Under the pieces are notes generated by a model. It saw only the letters and a program-made list of their open reading frames with translations. It searched no databases and was not told where the DNA came from. A stretch of DNA of 27,392 nucleotides from Paramacrobiotus richtersi. Taxonomy: Eukaryota > Tardigrada > Eutardigrada > Parachela > Macrobiotidae. The DNA is taken from the NCBI GenBank assembly GCA_034698045.1, contig JAQGAU010000482.1, positions 1 to 27,392 on the forward strand, in the 5' to 3' direction. Position numbers and translations under genes: made by a program. Shown one piece after another: positions 20,501-27,392 of the stretch (position 1 is the stretch's first letter; each line of letters begins with the position of its first letter).

Positions 20501-23500
20501 TTTCATCGTTTCAGTTTCTTATTGTTTTCGCCTTTAAACAAAACAAATTTTGAAGTTTTTTGCCGTTTTTCCTAATCAACTGTAATGTTTCTTTTTCGCT
20601 ACTGTTTTCAAATTTTTCATCATTTCTGGTTTTTAATGTTTTTTAAGCTTTTATCAAGTAAATTAAAAAATTATGGGAAATATTCCATATCGGTTTTTTT
20701 TGTTTAATCAATTTCAATGTTCATTTTTCCCCATTGTTTTTAATTTTTCGGCGTTTCAGTTCTTTGTTGTTTCCTTCAGATTATTATTCGGATTATTATG
20801 TTATTTCACATTAGCTAGTTTCACCGTAAGGATTGTTCGTCTGATTATGTTGATTATTCGAATTTCGATTATTCCGCCTTGTGACGTCAGCCCCGCACTG
20901 ACTGGCCACAGCCAAATAATCAGAATAATCAGCCACGCCCCATAATCCAAACAATCCATACTACCTCCCGACTTAGTATTCGATTATGATCAGAACTGCT
21001 TTCTACGCTGAGAACAGCATGGAACCCACAGTTTTCCACAAGTTTCACATTTCTTGAAGTGCCCAACACATTTTCGATTTCAAGTGATTTTTCTGATTGG
21101 TTGGCAAAGTTCGGCCCACTTTTTCAACAATCAACATAATCCTTTTCAGAAGAATCTTATGGTGAAGCTAGCTATTGTTATTTGGATTGTACACATGCAC
21201 TCATGCAGTGACATACTCATAAAAATTAAAATTAATGCAACATAAACTGAACAACGAATAAACCACCATAAATGTCCGCTAGAAGAAAAAAGGGTACATT
21301 TGTAAAGTTCATATTTAGATAATTTTTACAATTTTTCATTCCCACATCAGCCAAAATGAATGGTCCGGGCGCCATGCTGCTGCCACTACACTACGATCGC
21401 TCACTAATGTAACAGGCATTTCTGTTACCATAAAGGCATAAACCACACTAATTTTCAAAATTCATAAACTTTAAAAGAGTACAGATGAATAAAACCATAC
21501 TGATGAAATCTTAAGAAAAATAAAAAATCGAAACCGTACATACAAATCACAGGAACAAGAAAAATGGTGTCAAAGAAAATTGATTCACGCTATATAGATC
21601 TTTTTTTTAAATTAACTGGAAAGAATGACCTATGTACAAAATATCAGAATTGTTTCAAAGACAAATAAATTATTAGTCAGTTAATATACATTGATATGTT
21701 ATTCAACATTCGTATTGTACATGAACGGCTAATCGTAAAGACTGCACAAATTTTATTTTTTTTTATTTTTTTCAAATATTGAATTTTTAATATACAACTG
21801 TGAGTATACATCCATAGGCAAGTCGTACTGCAGTGGCTAAACTATTTCATACCTCTCCCAACAGTGTTTCCTCCTAACCTTTAATTTCACAAATTAAATG
21901 CTCATAAAGAACGTTTCAAACATTTTTTTTTGCATTTAACGCATGCACAGTTGAAAGTTCCAGCAGTGTAGCATTTCAATTACCAATACTCATTTTCAAA
22001 TCAGTAAAACACGAAAATAAATTGCTCAAAACTGCATCAATTCAGCTTTCACACAACAAAGGTGCCTGACTAAGTATTGCTCTTGAAACGTAAGAAAAAA
22101 ATCGAAAAACAGAAGAATGTGAAAAAGGTCAGTGAATTTCAGAAACTGACAAAATCATGTCAATAGCACAGATAAAACACGAACTAACAAAAAACAATAA
22201 ACAAAGAAAAACAATAAAATAAAATAAAGTAGTACAAAGCACTGAATCCAACATCATAACATGCCAACAATGGAGCTGGGAACGAACTACTGATAAATTC
22301 AGAAAAGAAAAAACCCGCGAAAAGTGTCAGCATTGCTATAACTGCTATATTGCTTTTAACTTTTTTTGAAAAAAAATTAAATTATATACTATGTCAATAT
22401 GTTGCTATAATGGAATCGCATTACGTGTTGCCGGTGCTGAGCAAAATTTTGCCGAGCCACTATTCTACGACTGCAGACTTATCCTATTACCGAAAAATCA
22501 ACCAGAATGAATAACATCTGCAAATTATTATTTTAAGATAAATAAACAATTATTTTAATTTTATTACACCCGTAAAAACATCATTCCACTGCTGTTAAAA
22601 TGCGTTAGAAAGAACAATATCACATGTACCTTCGATAATCATTTTAAATACACAAAAAGACACCGGAAACAAAATCGCACCTGTCTTTGCTAATTTATGC
22701 AATATTTTTAGATTACTGTAAAAAAATGTCCACAAATTTAAAACCGAAACGAAAATCGCAGTTGTCTTTGCTGAATTTTAAATGAAACGTTTTTTTTTAA
22801 ATACTGTGAACAGACAATAATTAAAACAACGTCTAAAAACGTCCAAAAATTAAATTCATTAATTTTTTCTCTGGTTTCTAGACGTACGATGTTAGATGAA
22901 AACACTAGATTACCTGAAAACGCCCCAGTATGCTGTGTAATACCGCCGAATTCCTGTTCCACAACGGATGTGTTGCGCAGTGCATCCAGCAGCGTGGTTT
23001 TACCGTGGTCCACATGTCCCATCACCGTGACGATCGGACAACGCGGTACCAGTACCGACGGATCGGGAGGCGGCCTGTTGATTACCGATACATCAGTTTC
23101 CAGTTTATTGAAACATGTTTAGCGTAATTTACTACACACGCTGATCAAAAACAGATAAACTGCTGAAGAAAAACGAAAGAAACAACAATAAAATATTTTC
23201 ACAAGCAGAGTAGAACAAAACAGATAAAATAAAAAGTTAAGTTATCAAAAGGAAAAAAAACACAAGTAAAATAATTAAGCAAAAATTAAGTTCCAAAAAC
23301 TGACAAGAACAATAAGAAATAATTCAGCTAAAATAACATAAACCAAAACAACCTTCTGCCATCTAAAACAAAATTTCCTAGCAAAAATAATGAAAAAAAT
23401 ACAAAAAAAAAATTTAAAAACAAATAAACTGGTACAATCAGTAAACAGAAGCCGAAACATTATTCGGCCTCTTCCAAAAAAATCCTTAACACAATGATTA

Positions 23501-25738
23501 TTAGAAGCTGTTATTAGGAACTAAACAATAAAAATCAAAAAAGGAATACAGTCGTGAGAAAAATAAACACATGCCGAAACAATATTCTGCCCTCCAACAA
23601 CAAATTATTAACAAAAAAAAGAAGAAGATAGTAAAAATGGAATAAATTAGTAACAAAACTCCGCCCTCCAAAAAAATAATAAAAAAATATAATGAGAACA
23701 AAACATTAAAATAATCAAACGCCGAACAAGATTAATTTTGAAGTATGCTCACAAAAAGCGTTCATCCCTTCCACGCTGTTCTTACCTTGGTCTGAGTTCC
23801 AGGGCGCTCTCCCTGATCACCTCCTGCACCAGCTCCATGGCCTTGACGGTGGGGGATTTGATGCGGGTGGGTCGGCAGCCGGCGCGTACCACAATCTCCT
23901 CCAGGATCTTCAGGTTGTCGAGAGCAGCGCCCGGCTGATCATACCGCTCCGACCCGTCCACGTAGATCATGATTTCAAAGATATTGTCCAGGGGACGCTG
24001 CAGGACACTGGCCAGCTCCCGTACACTCATGCCTACACAAAAATTATTTTACACTATTTTTGCAAATGACATTACATACATTATGATGAAAATTTATGTG
24101 TTTTTCCCCCTAAAATGCCAATTAATCAGTATCACATTAAAATTAGTACAAAATTACTAACTTACATAGTACCAAATTACAAAATTATTAAATTAGTACC
24201 AAATTACAAAATTATTAAATTAGTACCAAACTAAAAAAATTATTAAATAATATTAGTACCAAATTCCAAAAATTAATCAATTAGTACCAAATTACAAAAA
24301 TAATAAATTATTACGAAATTACGAATTCTGGAAATCAAAAAATAAAATTCTCACAATTATCAATGAAACAACTTTTGAAGACGAGTCTCAGACACCACAG
24401 CTGTCTTTACAGCATATCGTGTTTGCCGATTGTGAGCCACTGCTCTACGATTGCACACTGCAGTCTACAGTCAATCAAACATCGCCAATACAATGAACAA
24501 AATTAAATCGTTATTACTGTATATTTTATTAAATAATTCCCATAAATCATCAAGATCAATAGTTCGATGTTGACTTGGAAATTTTGATTGGAAAATTGTA
24601 AGAATATTCGCCGCAAATACTGCCAAATAGTATTTCAGTATTTGTCCGTTAGAATTTTCCGCAATTTTCTGCTGCAGCATAATTTAGTAATTTTTTCCCG
24701 TTTATTTAATATTAAATTTATAATGAGACAGATACCGCAGAAGAAATGCGGGTCAGTTTCGGTTTCAGCGGTTTCATTTTGTCAGCGTATTACAGCTTTA
24801 CAATGCCGTCAATGCGCTTGAAACTGCTGTCGTAGAGCGGTGGCTCAAGAAATAAAACCAGCTACTGCACTCTGAAAACTGGGCAACTTATTAACTACAG
24901 TCTTATAATTTCCGCTCCTCTTCAAAAGTAGTCATGTCGTAATTGTACGTTTTTCCCATTAATTTTAATTTTTCGAAAAAAAAGTTTAAATGCAAGTACA
25001 TCATTTCGCTACAAACAACGCGGTAAAAATTGTTGGAAACTTCCGACTATTTTTTAGTACCGAGCTGGAAACTACAACAAATGTCTAAAAACTTTCAACA
25101 GAAAACACACAGATTTTGCGGCTAATCCTAGAAATTGTGAACAATATTCCAGAGAATTTCAAAACATCTATAACGGCAGATTAGTGCTCGGTCCAATTTA
25201 ATGTCAATTTTCTTTGGAATTTTTGATTTTTCCAATGGACGAACCTTTTGACGTTTTGCAAGCACTAAACTGACTTAAAGGAAGAATATAATTTCTGACA
25301 AATTCCAGGAATATTACAGGATCACTGCGCATTATTTTCTCCAAAATAAACAACGAAAAACGCTAGAACCCTCAAAATCTGCTTCTTAAAATAAAAACGA
25401 GAATCACGATAAATAAACAATTAAAACCCAATTTTGGCCCCCTCGCTACAACGCTTCCCCGCACACATCTCCCACTCACCCTGCCATATTTCCACAATCT
25501 TTTTCCCATGTTTATCCTTGGCCTTCTCCTGTCGTTCGCGCTTTTTCACAATCCGATCATATGCCGCTTCAAAATCCGTCTTTTTCCTGAGAATTACCGA
25601 CGTCGTACACACCGGGCGCAGCCACGGTCTGCCCTTGGAATTCCCGTAGTTTAACGGTTTACGGATCAGGGAGGAACGTCGGATCAGCGCCGGCCAAATG
25701 GCGCACCGGAGGGAATAGAGAAAACCGGAGGGAAGCAT
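14368..25738 (-). CDS. MTIF2: mitochondrial translation initiation factor 2, complete 11-exon gene
   Basis: This GTPase brings initiator fMet-tRNA to the mitochondrial ribosome and promotes subunit joining in the matrix. Exons on the minus strand are 25738-25480, 24032-23786, 23074-22914, 20441-20122, 18853-18650, 18125-18000, 17371-17167, 16743-16579, 15929-15765, 15037-14897 and 14543-14368. All ten junctions are GT...AG and in phase, giving 2169 nt (722 residues), near the roughly 727 of human MTIF2. Residues 1-40 are rich in Arg, Ser and Leu with few acids, like a matrix presequence. The G motifs are GHVDHGKT at 188-195, GGITQH, DTPGH at 236-240, NKCD at 290-293 and SAL at 326-328. The beta-barrel domain covers about 330-439. 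A charged helical linker at 440-507 matches the mtIF2-specific insertion. The C1 and C2 domains follow, and the protein ends NPPGF, near the vertebrate ending. Assignment is firm; only UTRs and minor splice variants are unseen. Confidence 0.96.
14570..14880. repeat. A/T-rich tandem units in last MTIF2 intron
   Basis: About three diverged units of about 70 bp follow one another from 14672 (each with AAATAATTA..., then ATTATTTAATTAATAATA). A similar unit lies outside the gene at about 14070-14165. Base content is almost only A and T. Confidence 0.6.
14897..15037 (-). CDS. MTIF2: MTIF2 exon 10: C2 (tRNA-binding) domain, first part
   Basis: It encodes [20 protein letters not shown], then [20 protein letters not shown], the start of the C2 barrel that binds fMet-tRNA in the family. 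The AGCRV-like and KG pattern is conserved. It is bounded by phase-1 introns with Gly split at both ends. Confidence 0.93.
15765..15929 (-). CDS. MTIF2: MTIF2 exon 9: C1 domain end and helix
   Basis: It encodes [20 protein letters not shown], then [20 protein letters not shown], the end of C1 and the connecting helix (family signature FNV, then IYRLVEDL). It is flanked by phase-1 introns. Confidence 0.95.
16579..16743 (-). CDS. MTIF2: MTIF2 exon 8: C1 domain start
   Basis: It encodes [20 protein letters not shown], then [19 protein letters not shown], closely matching the IF2 C1 (domain VI-1) signature in which DVDGS and GVG are conserved. Both flanking introns are phase 1 and split a Gly codon. 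Confidence 0.95.
16798..17146. repeat. diverged 200-bp tandem duplication in MTIF2 intron 7
   Basis: The block starting ATATATTTTTCAGTTAAT near 16801 recurs from about 17001 (ACATATTTTTCAGTTAAT). Both copies continue through TTCACTT, a TTGACATAT/TTGATATAT stretch, TAATCC and GGAATTATT. Confidence 0.7.
17167..17371 (-). CDS. MTIF2: MTIF2 exon 7: mtIF2-specific charged linker
   Basis: It encodes a long Glu/Arg/Lys-rich helix ([20 protein letters not shown] onward) and then a basic segment ([14 protein letters not shown]). In mammalian mtIF2 an insertion at this point takes over the job of bacterial IF1. That role here is inferred from position. Confidence 0.92.
17402..17859. repeat. diverged 229-bp tandem duplication in MTIF2 intron 6
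   Basis: TTAATATTCTTAAGTAAAT at 17402 recurs as TTAATATTTTTAAGTATTAT at 17631. The two copies stay alignable through ATTTATAAAG and on to the TTTTTATTTT end. This is a clear head-to-tail duplication. Confidence 0.75.
18000..18125 (-). CDS. MTIF2: MTIF2 exon 6: beta-barrel domain, end
   Basis: It encodes [10 protein letters not shown], then [20 protein letters not shown], matching the family signature of a GW followed by PSAGD. It has 42 codons with both introns in phase 0 and is too short for simple ORF detection. The donor GAG|GTACCG is favoured by the family alignment over a nearby CCG|GTAATG. Confidence 0.92.
18650..18853 (-). CDS. MTIF2: MTIF2 exon 5: beta-barrel domain, first part
   Basis: It encodes [19 protein letters not shown], then [16 protein letters not shown] and LVAGKSWAK, the domain II barrel of IF2 factors. 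It has exactly 68 codons and both flanking introns are phase 0. Confidence 0.95.
19610..20040. repeat. about 115-bp tandem units in MTIF2 intron 4
   Basis: ACGATGTGGGGAAAAAACC at 19731 recurs as ACGATGTGGAAAAAAGCC at 19841. Weaker relatives are at about 19610 and 19960, each followed by an ATAAAAT-rich segment. This suggests four diverged units. Confidence 0.55.
20122..20441 (-). CDS. MTIF2: MTIF2 exon 4: G3, G4 and G5
   Basis: It encodes [48 protein letters not shown] and CVSALK, completing the GTPase core. The acceptor is TTCTGCAG|TG and the donor GAAG|GTGAGA. It is the longest exon and all nucleotide-binding residues are intact. Confidence 0.96.
20841..20932. promoter_or_regulatory. CRE-like palindrome inside an inverted repeat, MTIF2 intron 3
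   Basis: CTGATTATGTTGATTATT (20841-20858) pairs with 20915-20932 at 16 of 18 positions. Between the arms is a more GC-rich stretch holding TGACGTCA at 20882-20889, the full CREB/ATF consensus. Its position inside an AT-rich intron suggests a regulatory island, but binding is not shown. Confidence 0.35.
21381..21400 (-). repeat. A-box-like dispersed motif (example copy)
   Basis: The reverse strand reads CGTAGTGTAGTGGCAGCA, resembling a tRNA A box. Related copies lie at 19461-19484 (+), 21831-21850 (+), 22454-22474 (-), 24432-24455 (-), 24827-24848 (+) and 27086-27110 (+). No B box was found next to them. Confidence 0.45.
22663..22850. repeat. 81-bp tandem duplication in MTIF2 intron 3
   Basis: CCGGAAACAAAATCGCACCT at 22663 and its TGTCTTTGCT continuation recur 81 bp later (CCGAAACGAAAATCGCAGTT, TGTCTTTGCT). 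The units are followed by similar ACTGTAAA/ACTGTGAA and GTCCA sequences. Confidence 0.65.
22914..23074 (-). CDS. MTIF2: MTIF2 exon 3: G1 P-loop and G2
   Basis: It encodes [20 protein letters not shown] followed by the switch I motif [10 protein letters not shown]. It is joined to exon 2 through an AGG Arg codon. The donor is TTCAG|GTAATC in phase 1. Confidence 0.95.
23341..23710. repeat. four diverged tandem units in MTIF2 intron 2
   Basis: Units beginning near 23342, 23451, 23573 and 23652 share GCCGAAACA, TATTCTGCCCTCCAA and a following A-rich stretch. Spacing is irregular (109, 122 and 79 bp). Confidence 0.55.
23786..24032 (-). CDS. MTIF2: MTIF2 exon 2: domain before the G domain
   Basis: The acceptor TTGTGTAG|GC completes a Gly codon with exon 1. 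The exon encodes [20 protein letters not shown] and an [15 protein letters not shown] segment, the small IF2_N-like domain found in mitochondrial and bacterial IF2. It ends at CAAG|GTAAGA in phase 2. Confidence 0.92.
24140..24330. repeat. 27-bp tandem repeat in MTIF2 intron 1
   Basis: TAGTACCAAATTAC recurs about every 27 bp (near 24167, 24194, 24221, 24254 and 24282, with a degenerate first copy near 24144). The spacing is 27, 27, 33 and 28 bp. Confidence 0.8.
24340..25479. other. rest of MTIF2 intron 1
   Basis: AT-rich intron sequence with two opposed copies of the A-box-like motif at 24432 and 24827. No exon or RNA gene was recognised in the rest. Confidence 0.5.
25480..25738 (-). CDS. MTIF2: MTIF2 exon 1: presequence and N-terminal region
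   Basis: It starts at the ATG ([20 protein letters not shown]) and ends at CAGG|GTGAGT in phase 1. Its N-terminus is basic and hydroxylated, with no acidic residue in the first 40 or so. Its end is a strongly charged helical stretch ([18 protein letters not shown]). Confidence 0.9.
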
Positions 25739-25763
25739 TGTTCACGGCATTCTTTTGCGAAAA

Positions 25764-26259
25764 ATGACTAAAATGACGAAAATCTCTGAAAAAGACGAGA
25801 AAATGCGCATTGAGGCGCACTGGAGTTCCAGCGGCGAGTGGAATGGTCCGATTGACGGATGTGAATGCCAGTGGAATTCGAATTGCGAGATACCGAGCGC
25901 ATACGACTGGTTTCGCTGTTCGTTTTACCAGTCCGGTTTTCGTGCACGACCGATGACTTCCCTGTTGATCGTACTCCTGTACACAAATGTGGCAGATCGA
26001 GCGATGCAGGCAAGCGCAAATTCTGGAGTTCTTCGTAAAGTTTTACTTTATCTGGATTATTCTATACATTTCCCTTCTGATTGTGTTGGTAAACACCAAG
26101 ATTATTACTCCGGTTGTGATTATCGTGTGCCATCCGTCCTGGTTTGTATTGTTTCTCTCGAGTAGCGATTTGCGATGCCAGCTGTTGTTTGAAAAGGCGA
26201 AGGACACTTTCACGGACAACGCGAGGGGAACACGGTTTCCCCGGATTTTCGCCCAAAAG
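25764..26259 (+). CDS. possible membrane-protein exon(s), divergent from MTIF2
   Basis: This is weakly supported. A frame open from 25987 encodes two hydrophobic stretches (FYFIWIILYISLLIVLV and IITPVVIIVCHPSWFVLF). It then runs into a charged tail that stops at a donor-like AAAAG|GTACCG (exon end 26259, phase 0 from that ATG). Another frame is open from the ATG at 25764, only 26 bp from the MTIF2 start on the other strand. I do not recognise a family. Either a real divergent gene sharing the MTIF2 promoter starts here, or this is chance open frame in promoter sequence. Confidence 0.25.
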
Positions 26260-26419
26260 GTACCGATCCTTTTCAGTTCAAACTGATCAGAAAACATACT
26301 TTATGTAAACATAAGTAGTTGCGAACTGCTTTTTGATGGGGATATAGTTTTAAAGCTTATCGAAGAACACATATATAACAATCTTATATTATTTTATTTT
26401 ATTTATTTAGTTATATTTT

Positions 26420-26630
26420 TAGTAAATTTAATTTATAATAATTTTACGTTACAAATAATAATTTTATTTTATAATTTATAATAATTTTTATAATCAATTA
26501 TTAATTATATGGTGGATGTTATAATAACATCGACCATATGATTAATAATTTTTTGTAAAAATTATCACAAATTATAAAATAAAATTGTTATTTATAAAAT
26601 AAAATTATTATAAATTGAATTAAATTTGTT
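26420..26630. repeat. near-palindrome of about 210 bp, A/T-rich
   Basis: The centre is a perfect GATGTTAT-A-ATAACATC palindrome (26515-26531). The arms pair outward through ATTAATTATATGGT on the left and GACCATATGATTAATAAT on the right, then long ATTTTATTTTATAATTT stretches. Only scattered mismatches and small gaps interrupt the pairing to about 26420 and 26630. It has the form of a MITE or a long DNA hairpin. No clear target duplication could be fixed. Confidence 0.8.
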
Positions 26631-26674
26631 ATTATTTAAAACTGTACTTTTACCTTATGCTTAGAACGTGTACG

Positions 26675-26747
26675 ATGGATTCTGCGGAGGATGTTGAAGC
26701 TAGTATGGAAGAGAGTACAGATGCCGATATGCCCTCAACATCAGCCG
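26675..26747 (+). CDS. probable first coding exon of an acidic protein, continues off-window
   Basis: The ATG at 26675 has A at -3 and G at +4. It follows a TGCTTAG acceptor-like site (5' UTR intron) and opens an acidic Ser/Thr-rich start (MDSAEDVEASMEESTDADMP). The exon ends at a strong donor, CAGCCG|GTAAGA, after 24 codons plus one base. The next exon was not found and is probably beyond position 27392. The function is unknown. An acidic disordered N-terminus is common in nuclear or regulatory proteins, so nothing specific is claimed. Confidence 0.45.
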
Positions 26748-27358
26748 GTAAGACAGCAAGATCCCCTTTTTTTAAACGCATTACTGTAAATAAAAAATAC
26801 AGACAAATACGCTCATTTTACATTCTTTGTAATCACCGATTTATTCATCCTTTCTGCTATTTATTGAATTTGTTGAGTCTGTTCATATATTATTTTCCAC
26901 AGACATTCTTAACTTCTTCCTGATATTTTTTGTTGAAAATTCTTGTTTTTCCCGACGCCTTTATTGCTTTGCAAAGGTACATATATGTATCGTGTATTTG
27001 CTGTCTTTTTCATATTTTTGCCACAACGGGCTGTTGTGATATTATCTCCACGTACGAGTTTCAGGATGTGACACCAGAGTGCGGAATATCGTAGTACGGT
27101 GGCATCAGGAAGTCAGGCTAATTTGACATTTGTTATTGCCAAGCTCGGATTTACTTGTTAAAAGTGTGAATAACCGTAAATCGCTGATAATTCTGTAAAA
27201 TTGTTTATCCCAGTTAGGTGTACCATTTTTGTTCCTTGTTACGATTTGCTTTGTAGCCTGTTTTCAAAACTGAAACTGACACATATATACGGCAGGACGA
27301 GTAATTTAAAATAGGTCTGTTTTAAGTTTTAATTTACTTGGTAGAAAATTAACTGTAC

Positions 27359-27360
<2 letters not shown>
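26748..27360. other. intron or intergenic, no gene seen
   Basis: If the acidic exon is real, this is its first intron. It contains one copy of the A-box-like motif at 27086-27110 and otherwise nothing recognised. Confidence 0.35.
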
Positions 27361-27390
<30 letters not shown>

Positions 27391-27392
27391 TT
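27361..27392. repeat. (TATT)n microsatellite at window edge
   Basis: Eight perfect TATT units run to the last base, so the true length is unknown. Confidence 0.95.

Noticed and set aside
23275-23701. Phe/Ile-rich hydrophobic minus-strand frames that look like membrane proteins
   Set aside because: They arise from A-rich tandem units inside MTIF2 intron 2.
14368-25738. Bacterial infB acquired by transfer or contamination
   Set aside because: Ten in-phase spliceosomal introns, a presequence-like N-terminus and the mtIF2-specific linker show an endogenous nuclear mitochondrial gene.

Overview
The window is nuclear DNA from a metazoan. Genes have spliceosomal introns (GT...AG), coding exons have balanced base composition, introns are very AT-rich, and the right half carries one 11-exon gene for a mitochondrial translation factor. 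The lineage cannot be fixed from the sequence alone. Compact genes with short introns and a private multi-copy family fit a small ecdysozoan, and a tardigrade is my tentative guess, which is inference only.

Left part (1-9,100): a tRNA-derived repeat cut by the window edge, then a family of proteins that couples an FMRP-like tandem Tudor/Agenet module to an F-box and a C-terminal repeat-like region. Copy 1 (409-1985) and copy 2 (2278-3669) are intact, head to tail, each with one short intron. A third family member at 7260-9013 is broken. Its Agenet start (minus), its F-box middle (plus) and its C-terminal exon (minus) are complementary non-overlapping pieces of one gene, as expected if about 1 kb in its middle was inverted. 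It also has a stop codon in place of the conserved first Trp of the WKWYP motif. Between copy 2 and the broken copy lie a 91-bp tandem repeat and a decayed duplicate of the 3' end of the Cys-rich gene found at 12-13 kb.

Middle (9,100-14,300): mostly no recognisable genes. On the minus strand at 11,991-13,096 is a secreted Cys-rich protein gene. It has a signal peptide and EB-like exon, a Thr/Pro/Cys-rich linker and a CGGCNA-type Cys domain. I can join it in frame only through a small middle exon. A strong inverted repeat (18-bp stem) lies at 13,416-13,473.

Right part (14,368-25,738, minus): a complete gene for mitochondrial translation initiation factor 2 (MTIF2). Eleven exons join in phase to 722 codons, with a presequence-like N-terminus, all G motifs, the beta-barrel domain, the charged linker characteristic of mtIF2 and both C-terminal domains. 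Its introns are built from locally duplicated, diverged AT-rich units and carry a recurring tRNA-A-box-like motif. Upstream of MTIF2 on the plus strand are a weak membrane-protein exon, a roughly 210-bp near-palindrome and a probable first coding exon of an acidic protein that continues beyond the window. The window ends in a (TATT)n microsatellite.
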